Origin: Lacipirellulaceae bacterium
GTDB taxonomy: Bacteria; Planctomycetota; Planctomycetia; Pirellulales; Lacipirellulaceae
Length of the DNA stretch: 64,000 bases
Reading direction: 5' to 3'
NCBI GenBank assembly: GCA_040218535.1
Contig: JAVJRG010000012.1
Location: forward strand, 1,054,001-1,118,000
This document shows positions 49,085 through 57,791 of the stretch, in pieces (the stretch's first letter is position 1; every line of letters begins with the position of its first letter). Under the pieces are notes generated by a model. It was not told the origin of the DNA, made no database searches, and was given only the letters and a program-made list of their open reading frames with translations. Both the position numbers and the translations under genes were made by a program.

Positions 49085-51010
49085 CTACCAGCGGTATTCC
49101 GCACCAAAGTCAAGTCCTTGAGCCCACATTCCTGTCTCAATCATGCGGAATTCCGGTGCGATGCCTGTTTCGTTACCGTCGAAGCGTGGGACCTTGTTGG
49201 GGTCGATCTGTAGCGTAATTTGGTCGCCCGGTCGAACAACGTTGCTCCAGTACAGGAAGGTATAGCCCGCGGAAAGGCGTAGCCGATCGGTAAACATGTA
49301 GCCCAGCTTAATCCCGAGTTCAGGCATGACGCTGAATTGATCCCGTTCGTACACGCCGATGTTACCGGGAACGTTTGGTGTCGTACTTCCAGCTGGAAGA
49401 GCAAGTAGTCCGCCGGGAACGGTCTCGGGGGCTCCGCCGTCAGGAGTGCGCGTTGTACTGCCGTTGATTCGGACAGTTTGCTCGGTGTTGCCGAGCGCAA
49501 TTTTCGAGAGGAGATCAAGCGACCAACGTTGCCGTTCCCACTGCCAGCGAAAGCCGACCTCAGCGCCTGTGAACTGGTTGGTGGTGTCGAACATGTCGTT
49601 GACAATGAAAGCGTCAGGAGCAGTACCTCGCTCGATCAGATCTTCTCGAATCCAAAGTTGCTCATCAAGATCGGCCCAGCGTATGCCCCAGAGGAAATCG
49701 GTGCGGCGCACCCCTGGCAACCAACCCGCCCCGCCGCCGACGCCGCTGCCACAGCCCGTGCAACTATCGCACCCCCCCACGCAATCGCCACAGCCAATGT
49801 CGCAGGATTCTCGGCAGCAGAGTCCGTGCATAAAACGAATTCCGGCAGTCGAAAAATCACTACGGGATCGGACCGTGACGTTACCATCAAGGTCTTCTGT
49901 ATCCACTTCTTGGACGGCTCGACCGATATTCAGATCTTCAGGATCAATCACCCCATCCCCATCTCGATCCAAGATGGCAACTGCGATAAAGGGACGCCCA
50001 ATCACCGTATCGGGAACGACACCGTCAAGTTGACCCGCGGAGAATTGTTCCGAGATTTGCTCTAGGTCAAGATAGTCGCCTTCGATGCCCCAGTTGCCGT
50101 AGTCGTCGAACCAATATCCAAGCGTGATACGGTATCCATCGCGACCTTCTTCAAGAATTCGATTGCCGCCGTAGATAAAATCAGTTCCCGGGTCCTGAAA
50201 TTCCACGTCGTCCCCAACGCCAGGATTAACGATGGGCATCGTATCTTGAATCACCAGTGGTGGCGTATTCATACCTTCAAGCCACCACTGCAGGTATTCA
50301 CCGCGAGCGTAGAAGATCGGTCGCGAGCCAAACCCGCAACCAGGCTTCGAGCAGACGGGGTCGCCACAGCCCACGCAACCGCCCATCGGTAAGCCAAAGT
50401 CGAGGCCGTCCGAGGGACCATCTAAGTACAGTGCGTCCGACTGTGGTACCATTGCTTGTTCGTACTGAGCAAGTTGCAATGCGTTGTCGATCTCATCGGC
50501 ACCGCTGCCGCTTTGGGGCAAAATGAGTTGACTGGCGAGCAAGGTTGTCCCTGTATCACGGCGCACGGTGACGGTTTCACCGAGATAGGGGTCAAGATCA
50601 ACACTCTCGCTTGACTCCACGTAGCGTTTCACCTTGCCGTAGCGATCAAGCAATGCGTAGGGCGGGCTTCCGTCGCTTGTGTCTGGATTGTTCACAAGCT
50701 TGCCACGCCAAGGAGCGGTTCGCGCTGCGATACTCTGTTTTCCATTGAGTGTGGCCGAAGTGCGTTTTCTCTTCGAGGAAAGCGGATCGCTGGGGGCTTT
50801 ATCGGCGAAGATCGAATCGATGAATTTCCCTGCGGCTTGGTCCGTTTCGCCGCTGCGAAGTGCCTCGCCACGGAGCCGACGACGGTCAGCCCGTCTTTGC
50901 ATCGCATTGCGGTCGGAAGATGAGGTCTGGGCACTGACTTCAGTGACTTCAACGGCAAGGAGCAAAACTGCGAAGGCAGTTAAAAACCGACGACAAGAGA
51001 GCTTACTCAT
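49085..51010 (-). CDS. BBP7-family outer membrane beta-barrel protein
   Basis: A 641-residue exported protein. It has a signal peptide (core FLTAFAVLLLAVEVTEVSAQ), a basic linker of about 120 residues, and from about 195 to the C-terminus a beta-barrel of the planctomycete BBP7 type (FYARGEYLQWWLEGMNTPPLV, YRITLGYWFDDYGNWGIEGDYL). The final strand ends in Trp (FGAEYRW), as usual for outer membrane barrels. Two Cys-rich segments stand out: MGGCVGCGDPVCSKPGCGFG and CCRESCDIGCGDCVGGCDSC. A potential EF-hand-like loop occurs in DRDGDGVIDPEDLN. ATG at 51010 is chosen, with 51019 as an alternative. Confidence 0.85.
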   Translation of the reverse strand: MSKLSCRRFLTAFAVLLLAVEVTEVSAQTSSSDRNAMQRRADRRRLRGEALRSGETDQAAGKFIDSIFADKAPSDPLSSKRKRTSATLNGKQSIAARTAPWRGKLVNNPDTSDGSPPYALLDRYGKVKRYVESSESVDLDPYLGETVTVRRDTGTTLLASQLILPQSGSGADEIDNALQLAQYEQAMVPQSDALYLDGPSDGLDFGLPMGGCVGCGDPVCSKPGCGFGSRPIFYARGEYLQWWLEGMNTPPLVIQDTMPIVNPGVGDDVEFQDPGTDFIYGGNRILEEGRDGYRITLGYWFDDYGNWGIEGDYLDLEQISEQFSAGQLDGVVPDTVIGRPFIAVAILDRDGDGVIDPEDLNIGRAVQEVDTEDLDGNVTVRSRSDFSTAGIRFMHGLCCRESCDIGCGDCVGGCDSCTGCGSGVGGGAGWLPGVRRTDFLWGIRWADLDEQLWIREDLIERGTAPDAFIVNDMFDTTNQFTGAEVGFRWQWERQRWSLDLLSKIALGNTEQTVRINGSTTRTPDGGAPETVPGGLLALPAGSTTPNVPGNIGVYERDQFSVMPELGIKLGYMFTDRLRLSAGYTFLYWSNVVRPGDQITLQIDPNKVPRFDGNETGIAPEFRMIETGMWAQGLDFGAEYRW

Positions 51011-51325
51011 AGTGTTCATCCAATGTTTTCCGGGAAGACGCTTTGGACCCCAATCCCGCGTAAGGTCTTAGCGCTCATGGACTCATCTCATGTGCATATC
51101 GCGATCCGGTTTTTGGTGCTTTCGCGGTATGCGGCGGGACAATTAGCAAATGACGCGATGTTTGGGCAAGGTCATTTTTTCCGGATACCCGACGGAAGCA
51201 CGCGGTTGGAACATTGCTATCAGACAAGAGTCAGTGGATAATGCACGCTGTTATGCTTCTCACGGCAGCATAGGGGCACGTCCAGAAAAGTAGGCAGACA
51301 ATGCCGCCAAGCGACAACAAGAGCC
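51011..51325. other. Divergent promoter region between BBP7 gene and ECF sigma factor
   Basis: About 310 bases with transcription leaving in both directions. No repeats, no small gene and no RNA structure were recognised. Confidence 0.4.
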
Positions 51326-51994
51326 ATGTGGCCAGAATCTGACAAGACGGAAAAGCTACTGAGCAACGCCCGTGGTGGCGACGCAGTAGCTGTGAATCAA
51401 TTGCTGGAGCGCCACCGCAATGCGGTGCGCAGAATGATCGACCTGCGGATGGATCAGGTCCTCAAGCGACGTGTCGATGCTAGCGATATCGTGCAAGAGG
51501 TCATGATCGACGCGAATCGTCGGCTGCAAGACTACCTTGCCAATCCGGTGATGCCCTTTCATTTATGGCTCCGCCAGATGGCGAAAGACCGACTGATCGA
51601 CGCCCATCGCCGTCATCGCCAGACCGCCCGACGCAGTATGGATCGCGAGCAACCGCTTGTCTCAGCGGCAGGGAACGAATCCTCGGTCGATCTCATCGGG
51701 CAGCTCAGCGATCAGGAACTCACTCCCGCGGCTGCTGCAACTTGGCATGAGCTGCAAGCGCGTTTCGAAGATGCGTGTCGCCGACTGGATGACATGGATC
51801 AAGAGATTGTCTTCATGCGGCACTTCGAGCACATGTCCAACAGCGACGCCGCCGAAGCGCTAAAGCTTACGCCCCAGGCTACTAGCATGCGTTACTTACG
51901 TGCCATGCGACGGTTGAGAAAACTCATGGAGGGAGACGATCCAGATCGAACCGATACCAACCTTGCCGGGGACGAGGAGTCTCAAGAGTCGTAG
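51326..51994 (+). CDS. ECF-type RNA polymerase sigma factor
   Basis: A 222-residue sigma-70 family factor with regions 2 and 4. Region 2 includes LLERHRNAVRRMIDLRMDQVLKRRVDASDIVQEVMIDANRRL (residues about 27-68) and the -10-recognition stretch PFHLWLRQMAKDRLID. Region 4 includes the helix-turn-helix MSNSDAAEALKLTPQATSMRYLRAMRRLRKL. The alternation matches planctomycete ECF groups that work with cytoplasmic Ser/Thr kinases rather than anti-sigma factors. The kinase gene follows 15 bases later, strengthening the link. The C-terminal tail is acidic. Confidence 0.92.
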   Translation: MWPESDKTEKLLSNARGGDAVAVNQLLERHRNAVRRMIDLRMDQVLKRRVDASDIVQEVMIDANRRLQDYLANPVMPFHLWLRQMAKDRLIDAHRRHRQTARRSMDREQPLVSAAGNESSVDLIGQLSDQELTPAAAATWHELQARFEDACRRLDDMDQEIVFMRHFEHMSNSDAAEALKLTPQATSMRYLRAMRRLRKLMEGDDPDRTDTNLAGDEESQES

Positions 51995-52009
51995 GCGGCG
52001 TCATCTCCC

Positions 52010-53695
52010 ATGCAAGAAACCACTGAACGCGACGAGCGCCTGGCGGCGATTCTGCAAGAAGTAACCGACGCCAATTCCGCAGATCGTCCGCATCTCGATG
52101 ATCTTATTCGCGAGCACCCCGACTTAGCGGAAGACCTACGCGAGTTGTGGGGGGCCGTGATGGTGGTGGATGCGGTGGCAGCCAATAGCAGCCAAGTCGG
52201 GAAGCCGGACTTACCGGAGACCGTCAACTTGGCTTCCCTGGGTGAAGACTCAGCCAGCGGTGGCGCCCATCCCCCCAAGCGGTTAGGAGATTTCGAACTG
52301 CTCGAGGAAATCGGTCGCGGTGGCATGGGCGTGGTCTACAGGGCTCAGCAGGTGAGCCTGGACCGTGAGGTTGCGGTGAAAGTCATGTTGGGTGGAGCTT
52401 CTGCTTCAGCCGACGATCAGGCAAGATTTCGGTCTGAAGCCGAAGCTGTCGCTCGCCTTGATCATCCACGGATTGTCCCGATCTACGAAACGGGTACCGA
52501 ATCGGGCTGGCGCTACTTCGGCATGAAGCTGATTACCGGAGATACGTTAGCGCAACGAATCGCGGCCGGACCGATGCCGCAACGCGAGGCAGCGCGACTG
52601 GTGATGCAGGTGGCACGTGCGATCCACTACGCCCACACGCGCGGTGTCGTGCATCGCGACCTCAAACCGGCCAACATCTTGATAAACACTGAGGGGACGC
52701 CAAATGTCTCTGACTTCGGGCTCGCCAAACGAAGTCAAACCGACCATACCTTGACAACGACCGGAGCCATCCTGGGCACACCCTCTTACATGGCTCCCGA
52801 ACAAGCCGCCGGCGGTCGAGGTACGGTAGGCCCCGCCTGTGACATTTACAGTCTTGGTACCATTCTCTATGCGTTGCTGACAGGTCGCCCTCCTTTTCAG
52901 GGGTCAACACCCGTCGATACGGTCCTGATGGTTCTGGAGCAAGATCCCTTACCGCCGCGGCTTCTCAATAAGAAAGTCGATCGCGATCTGGAGATGATCG
53001 TGTTGCACTGCCTTCAGAAGCCACCCGAGTTGCGTTACGCAACGGCGCACGAGATGGCCGAGGACTTAAACGCCTACCTGGCTGGAGAACCGATCGCAGC
53101 ACGAAGTGGGCAACTGACGCAGGTCGTCGCTCGACTTTTCGGCGAGACACACCATGCCACGGTGTTGGAAAATTGGGGGCTTCTGTGGATGTGGCATGCC
53201 GCGGTTTTGGTGGTGCTGTGCGCGGTGACCAACTGGCTCCACCTAAAGCGATTCGACTGGCCTCAGATGCAAACCACTTGGCCTTACGTGGCATTGTGGG
53301 GCGGAGGGTTGGCTATCTGGGCTCCGATCTTCTGGGCAGTCCGAAGTCGAGCTGGACCAGTGACTGCCGTTGAACGTCAAATCGCCCATGTCTGGGGTGG
53401 CAGTATTATTGCTGTGATTCTGTTGTTCGTGATCGAGTCGCTGCTAGAAATGCCAGTGTTGACGCTTTCACCCATCTTGGGATTGATCAGCGGCATGGTG
53501 TTTGTCATCAAGGCAGGAATTCTGGCCGGCAGCTTCTATGTCAACGGAGCAGCTTTATTTCTCTGCGCGCTAACGATGGCATGGATGCAACGAGTTGGCT
53601 GGCCCTACGGAACAACCGTCTTCGGCTTGGTGGTGGCGGCTTGCTTCCTAGTTCCCGGTTGGAAATATTTCCGCCAGAGTCGCCGGGCAACCTAA
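52010..53695 (+). CDS. Hanks-type Ser/Thr protein kinase with C-terminal membrane domain
   Basis: A 561-residue protein. Residues about 95-365 form a PknB-like kinase with all catalytic elements: EIGRGGMGVVYRA (Gly loop), REVAVKVML (Lys), VVHRDLKPANILI (Asp near 216), VSDFGLAK (DFG) and GTPSYMAPEQA. Residues 1-60 are an acidic helical domain (EHPDLAEDLRELWG), similar to the sensor-like part seen in other planctomycete kinases. The C-terminal 160 residues hold about five hydrophobic helices. It is 15 bp after the ECF sigma gene and most likely controls it by phosphorylation, which is an inference from gene order and known kinase-sigma pairs. Confidence 0.93.
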   Translation: MQETTERDERLAAILQEVTDANSADRPHLDDLIREHPDLAEDLRELWGAVMVVDAVAANSSQVGKPDLPETVNLASLGEDSASGGAHPPKRLGDFELLEEIGRGGMGVVYRAQQVSLDREVAVKVMLGGASASADDQARFRSEAEAVARLDHPRIVPIYETGTESGWRYFGMKLITGDTLAQRIAAGPMPQREAARLVMQVARAIHYAHTRGVVHRDLKPANILINTEGTPNVSDFGLAKRSQTDHTLTTTGAILGTPSYMAPEQAAGGRGTVGPACDIYSLGTILYALLTGRPPFQGSTPVDTVLMVLEQDPLPPRLLNKKVDRDLEMIVLHCLQKPPELRYATAHEMAEDLNAYLAGEPIAARSGQLTQVVARLFGETHHATVLENWGLLWMWHAAVLVVLCAVTNWLHLKRFDWPQMQTTWPYVALWGGGLAIWAPIFWAVRSRAGPVTAVERQIAHVWGGSIIAVILLFVIESLLEMPVLTLSPILGLISGMVFVIKAGILAGSFYVNGAALFLCALTMAWMQRVGWPYGTTVFGLVVAACFLVPGWKYFRQSRRAT

Positions 53696-53717
53696 ACCAT
53701 AGCAAGCTAAGAGAGCT

Positions 53718-54269
53718 TTATCGCAGGCGGTAGTAGCCACCGTAGTTCATGAATCTACCGGAGAGATTCTGATAGGTCGCTGCGTGACCAGTCGGCATGA
53801 TGTCCGAAGCACCACGCAGTTCGTAGGGTGCCCTCGCAGCCGTCGCTTGGACTTGCTGATTCCGTTGAGCAGTACGTCTCTGCTGTGCCTGTTGCTGTTG
53901 CTGCTCGAGCTGTGGCCTGACCTGCGTGTGGTAATTCGGAACGGCTCCTGTTGGTAGGCCGCCGATATTCAGGTAAGGCGAGAGATTTGAACTCTGAGTC
54001 ACATTCGAAAACGGCTTCGAACGTTGACTGCCTAAGGGAGAGGTAGCGAAAATATCTCGACTCGAGTTACGTAGATTTACGGGAAGGGCATTATTGAAGA
54101 TATTTTGGGTTTGGCGTCTTGTCGTGAAGCGATTCACTGAGGCCGTGTTTTTATAGAAGTCCGACGTTGGAGAACTAAAGAGATTTCTCTGGGCAGAAGC
54201 CTCAGTCTGCATAGCCCCAAGAATAAGAGCCATAGCGAGAATGGCGATTGATGTGCGTTTGATGCTCAT
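53718..54269 (-). CDS. Exported Gln/Asn/Arg-rich protein of unknown function
   Basis: No family recognised. ATG at 54269 is preceded by GAGGAA at good spacing and begins a clear signal peptide (MSIKRTSIAILAMALILGAMQTEASAQ). The mature 156 residues are low-complexity, with Asn/Ser/Thr-rich first half and a Gln-rich stretch (LEQQQQQAQQRRTAQRNQQ), ending in LSGRFMNYGGYYRLR. It is convergent with the kinase gene, 22 bp away. Confidence 0.65.
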   Translation of the reverse strand: MSIKRTSIAILAMALILGAMQTEASAQRNLFSSPTSDFYKNTASVNRFTTRRQTQNIFNNALPVNLRNSSRDIFATSPLGSQRSKPFSNVTQSSNLSPYLNIGGLPTGAVPNYHTQVRPQLEQQQQQAQQRRTAQRNQQVQATAARAPYELRGASDIMPTGHAATYQNLSGRFMNYGGYYRLR

Positions 54270-54428
54270 GATCCGTGTTCCTCGTGGGAAAACCCTATGC
54301 GATCTCAATAGTTGCCATGAAAGTTACAACAACAAAGGTCAGTCTCCATTTTATCAACCCCGACCAAAAGGGCCAAAGATTTCGGTGGGCAGGCGAGGAT
54401 TCCCCGCTTCGATTAACCCTCACAGCCC

Positions 54429-55496
54429 TCATGATCGGGTCGTAGAGGCCTTTTGTAGCGATTCCCTGGCCGTAGCGATCCACTGGGGATTATCCCCGTA
54501 CCACTCGACAGTTCTTGCAATCCCCTCATCGAATGATGTCCTCGGTTCCCATTGCAACTCCTCTGCCGGTGCACCGACGGCATACCGCTGGTCATGACCG
54601 GGGCGATCTTCGATGTGCTGAATCAGGTCACGAGTTGAAGAACCCGTTGAGCGGGCTTGGTCAGTCACTTCGCAAATGGTGTTCACGACTTCGAGATTTG
54701 TTCGGCTCCGCCCGCTCCCTAGGAGATAACGTCTCCCCACGATTCCATTTCGAACGACCGCACGAATTCCTCGGCAGCAATCTTCCACGTGAAGCCAGTC
54801 GCGCTCGTGGAGACCGTTGCCATAAACCGTGAGCGGTATGCTTCGGAACGCAGAGAGAATCATCTTTGGGATGAGTTTCTCAGGTAGCTGACGAGGGCCG
54901 TAGTTGTTCGTCGAGTTAATGATATTAATTGGCAGTCCGTAGGTGCGGGCAAACGATTGGGCTAGATGTTCAGCAGCGGCCTTCGAAGCGGAGTACGGTG
55001 AACTGGGCCGGAGCGGACTTTCCGCGGTGAAATACTCTGCAGGTTGTGCGGAGCCGAATACTTCATCAGTGGAAATGAGCACAAAACGAAAATCACGACG
55101 GCGATCATTCGGAAGCGTTTGCCAGTAATTCTTGGCGGCATCCAACATCACGCATGTTCCCAACACGTTGGTCTGCGCGAACAACGGTGGCTCTACAATA
55201 GAGCGGTCAACGTGAGATTCCGCCGCGAGATGAATGATTGTGCGTGGCAGCTGCTCGTGGAGCGTTGCTGCCACCTGCTGCGGATCTGCCACATCGCCCT
55301 GAACAAACGTGTAACGAGGATCCTCCTCGAGCCCTTCCACGGAGGCTTCTAGTCCCGCATAAGTCAGCTTGTCGTAATTGACGACAAGGTCAGACTCTTC
55401 GTTTAGCCACTGACGAACAAGCTCACTGCCGATGAACCCTGCTCCACCGGTGATGAGTACGCAATCTGAGTCGTTAGTCGCAGCAATTTCTGGCAT
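54429..55496 (-). CDS. rfbB: dTDP-glucose 4,6-dehydratase
   Basis: RfbB converts dTDP-glucose to dTDP-4-keto-6-deoxyglucose, the first committed step for dTDP-L-rhamnose and other deoxy sugars. The 355 residues are normal in length and show the NAD site ITGGAGFIGSELVRQ, HLAAESHVDRSI, ISTDEVFG with Thr-Asp-Glu of the active site, and the catalytic YSASKAAAEHL pair. NNYGPRQLPEKLIPKMI and NGLHERDWLHVEDCCRGI follow. RfbA, C and D are not in the window. A separate UDP-sugar gene lies 1.2 kb away on the same strand. Confidence 0.95.
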   Translation of the reverse strand: MPEIAATNDSDCVLITGGAGFIGSELVRQWLNEESDLVVNYDKLTYAGLEASVEGLEEDPRYTFVQGDVADPQQVAATLHEQLPRTIIHLAAESHVDRSIVEPPLFAQTNVLGTCVMLDAAKNYWQTLPNDRRRDFRFVLISTDEVFGSAQPAEYFTAESPLRPSSPYSASKAAAEHLAQSFARTYGLPINIINSTNNYGPRQLPEKLIPKMILSAFRSIPLTVYGNGLHERDWLHVEDCCRGIRAVVRNGIVGRRYLLGSGRSRTNLEVVNTICEVTDQARSTGSSTRDLIQHIEDRPGHDQRYAVGAPAEELQWEPRTSFDEGIARTVEWYGDNPQWIATARESLQKASTTRS

Positions 55497-55547
55497 CCTT
55501 GCATGATAGTCACTGCAAGACGTTCGCGTAAGAAACTGACAGGCTCT

Positions 55548-56036
55548 TCAGTTCTTGCGGCGTTGACGAAAAAAACTGCTGAGGATCTCACCGCAGGGTT
55601 CCGCCATCACGCCTGAGATGATTTCAGTCTGGTGATTCAGTCGCGAATCGGAGAGTACCTCGTAGAGGCTCTCGACGGCACCCGCCTTGGGGTCGAGTGC
55701 TCCGAAGACGAGCTTCGGAATGCGTGCTTGCACGATCGCTCCAGCACACATCGGGCACGGCTCCAGCGTAACGTAGAGGGTACAGTCGGTAAGCCGCCAA
55801 CTTCCCAAGGACTCAGACGCTTGGGTGATGGCGATCATCTCAGCGTGGGCCGTCGGATCGCGCAACGTTTCACGTTGGTTGTGGGCTGCTGCGATAACCT
55901 TTCCAGCGGAAACAATCACCGCCCCGACAGGCACCTCCTCATGGTTGAGGGCTTCTTCAGCCATACCATAAGCCTGCTGCATATACCGCAGGTGCTCTAG
56001 CTCGTCGGACGGCGTTTCAGTTGGGGGAGGATTCAT
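55548..56036 (-). CDS. tadA: tRNA-specific adenosine deaminase TadA
   Basis: TadA deaminates adenosine 34 to inosine in tRNA-Arg(ACG). Zinc-site motifs are present: [10 protein letters not shown] (His and catalytic Glu) and [17 protein letters not shown] (two Cys). NQRETLRDP and [11 protein letters not shown] are conserved as well. From ATG 56036 the protein has 162 residues, near the family's usual length; a TTG at 56090 would add 18 residues. It is 50 bp upstream of rfbB on the same strand. Confidence 0.94.
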   Translation of the reverse strand: MNPPPTETPSDELEHLRYMQQAYGMAEEALNHEEVPVGAVIVSAGKVIAAAHNQRETLRDPTAHAEMIAITQASESLGSWRLTDCTLYVTLEPCPMCAGAIVQARIPKLVFGALDPKAGAVESLYEVLSDSRLNHQTEIISGVMAEPCGEILSSFFRQRRKN

Positions 56037-56176
56037 ACATTCCAAGGAAGAGTCGAGTGAACCATGAGCCTGCTGGGATCGTAGGGACAATGCTTACTCA
56101 GCCAATCTCATCATATTTACACAGCACGTGTCTTGTGCGCGGGTAGAATTGAAGACTATCGGAAGATGAACTGCCC

Positions 56177-56668
56177 ATGCAACCACCCTCCCCCCTCACC
56201 GGCTCCTCCGCAACTACGGTTATGTCACCGTTGGATCGTTTACCTTCAGAGCGTCTTAAGCGATTGGCGCTTCGTGCGCGGACGTTGGCGGTGGTCTATT
56301 TGGTGGCGATTTTCACAGCGACGCACATCCCGTTGGATGTTAACTTGCCCTCCAACTCTCTTGGCCTGATGGACCATGCGGACAAGTTCGTCCACTTGGG
56401 GCTCTATGCGCTGCTAACGTTGGTTGTGCTTGTTGGGTGGGAACTCACTATCCGAACACCACTGCAGGCGAAGCACTATTTTGCGGTCTGGCTCGTCGGT
56501 ACCGTTTATGGAATGGTCGACGAAGCGACCCAAATCCCCGTCGGTCGCACGGGGGATATGCACGACTGGCTAGCCGATGTTGTGGGGATCATTCTCGGGC
56601 TCGTTGCCTTTCGGATGTGCCGCGGGCTGATGTACCAATGGCTAAGCCGCGAGCGGCAGCGAGCCTAG
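56177..56668 (+). CDS. VanZ-like membrane protein
   Basis: A 163-residue inner membrane protein with four hydrophobic segments (about 33-50, 72-90, 100-118 and 128-147). Family signs are HADKFVHLGLYALLTLVVLVG and VYGMVDEATQIPVGRTGDMHDWLADVVGIILG, with the conserved Asp-His and Glu residues. VanZ in enterococci gives low-level teicoplanin tolerance; the normal role of the many VanZ-like proteins is unknown. It is convergent with the UXS gene, and a 14-base direct repeat spans both stop codons. Confidence 0.85.
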   Translation: MQPPSPLTGSSATTVMSPLDRLPSERLKRLALRARTLAVVYLVAIFTATHIPLDVNLPSNSLGLMDHADKFVHLGLYALLTLVVLVGWELTIRTPLQAKHYFAVWLVGTVYGMVDEATQIPVGRTGDMHDWLADVVGIILGLVAFRMCRGLMYQWLSRERQRA

Positions 56669-56692
56669 ATGATGTAGCCGGCAGCGAGCCTA
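56654..56692. repeat. 14-base direct repeat covering two stop codons
   Basis: CGGCAGCGAGCCTA occurs at 56654-56667 and 56679-56692. The first copy holds most of the VanZ-like stop codon (TAG, 56666-56668); the second holds, on the other strand, the stop of the UXS gene (56690-56692). A GTAG precedes the second copy. Confidence 0.7.
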
Positions 56693-57667
56693 AATAAAGT
56701 TCGGTGTTGGTGGGCGATAATCCGAAAGGTCAATCGACCGGAACCATTCGATCGTCTTCGCCAGCCCGTCTTTGAGTGCAACCTGGGGTTCCCAGTCGAG
56801 CTTTTTTTTCGCCAGCGTAATGTCGGGTCGCCGGCGTGTCGGGTCGTCCGAAGGGAGCGGCATTTCGACCAACTTTGACTTGGAGCCGGTCAACTCGATC
56901 GTAAGCTCTGCCAAGTCGCGAATCGTGAACTCGCCCGGGTTGCCAATGTTTACCGGCCCGATGAAATCGTCCGGCCCGTTCATCATGCGGACGATCCCTT
57001 CGATTAGATCGTCGCGGTAGCAGAACGAGCGCGTCTGGCTGCCATCGCCAAAAATCGTGATATCCTCGTTATTCAGAGCCTGACGAATGAAGTTTGAAAC
57101 AACGCGCCCATCGTAGGGGTGCATTCGCGGTCCATACGTGTTGAAGATCCGCACGATCCGCACGTTGACGCCGTTGTGGCGATGGTAATCGCAATAAAGA
57201 GTCTCCGCCGCTCGCTTTCCTTCGTCGTAACAAGCACGTGTGCCAACGGGGTTCACGCACCCCCGGTAGCTCTCGACTTGCGGATGAACTTCGGGGTCGC
57301 CATAGACTTCGCTCGTCGAAGCTTGCAGCACCTTCGCGTTGCAACGCTTGGCGAGGCCGAGCGTGTGAATCGCGCCGAGGACCGACGTCTTCATCGTCTT
57401 AATCGGATTGTACTGATAATGCCCGGGAGCCGCTGGACAGGCGAAGTTGTAGATCTCGTCCACTTCCAAGAAAATCGGCTGCGTGATGTCGTGCCGGATC
57501 AGCTCGAAATTATGGCTATCCAGCAGATGGTCGACGTTCGACTTCTGACTCGTGAAGAAATTGTCGAGACACAACACGTCGTGCCCTTCGGCAACGAGCC
57601 GCTCGCAAAGATGCGAGCCCAAAAACCCGGCGCCGCCGGTGACAAGAATGCGTTTAATCAGTGACAT
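56690..57667 (-). CDS. UDP-glucuronate decarboxylase (UDP-xylose synthase)
   Basis: This short-chain dehydrogenase converts UDP-glucuronate to UDP-xylose with bound NAD. The 325 residues carry [30 protein letters not shown] (typical of UXS rather than epimerases), [15 protein letters not shown], the catalytic [11 protein letters not shown], and the [21 protein letters not shown] loop. ATG at 57667 gives [14 protein letters not shown]; the upstream extension to 57739 crosses a REP pair and is rejected. The product would serve in exopolysaccharide or LPS. It could be co-expressed with dnaE only by chance, since a REP pair separates them. Confidence 0.93.
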   Translation of the reverse strand: MSLIKRILVTGGAGFLGSHLCERLVAEGHDVLCLDNFFTSQKSNVDHLLDSHNFELIRHDITQPIFLEVDEIYNFACPAAPGHYQYNPIKTMKTSVLGAIHTLGLAKRCNAKVLQASTSEVYGDPEVHPQVESYRGCVNPVGTRACYDEGKRAAETLYCDYHRHNGVNVRIVRIFNTYGPRMHPYDGRVVSNFIRQALNNEDITIFGDGSQTRSFCYRDDLIEGIVRMMNGPDDFIGPVNIGNPGEFTIRDLAELTIELTGSKSKLVEMPLPSDDPTRRRPDITLAKKKLDWEPQVALKDGLAKTIEWFRSIDLSDYRPPTPNFI

Positions 57668-57683
57668 AGAATTTTCAAAGAAA

Positions 57684-57753
57684 GTTAGCCGCCGACATTG
57701 GTCGGCGCGTGTTTTGTGTGTCAGCCGAGCGTCGACCAAGGTCGGCGACTAAC
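57684..57753. repeat. REP-like inverted pair with GTTAG heads
   Basis: The left element (57684-57707) reads GTTAGCCGCCGACATTGGTC then GGCG. The right element (57731-57753), on the minus strand, reads GTTAGTCGCCGACCTTGGTC. The pair lies between the UXS start (17 bases away) and the dnaE stop. Confidence 0.78.
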
Positions 57754-57791
57754 AGCGGTAAAGGTTCTCCATCATAGTTGGAAGAACCTCA

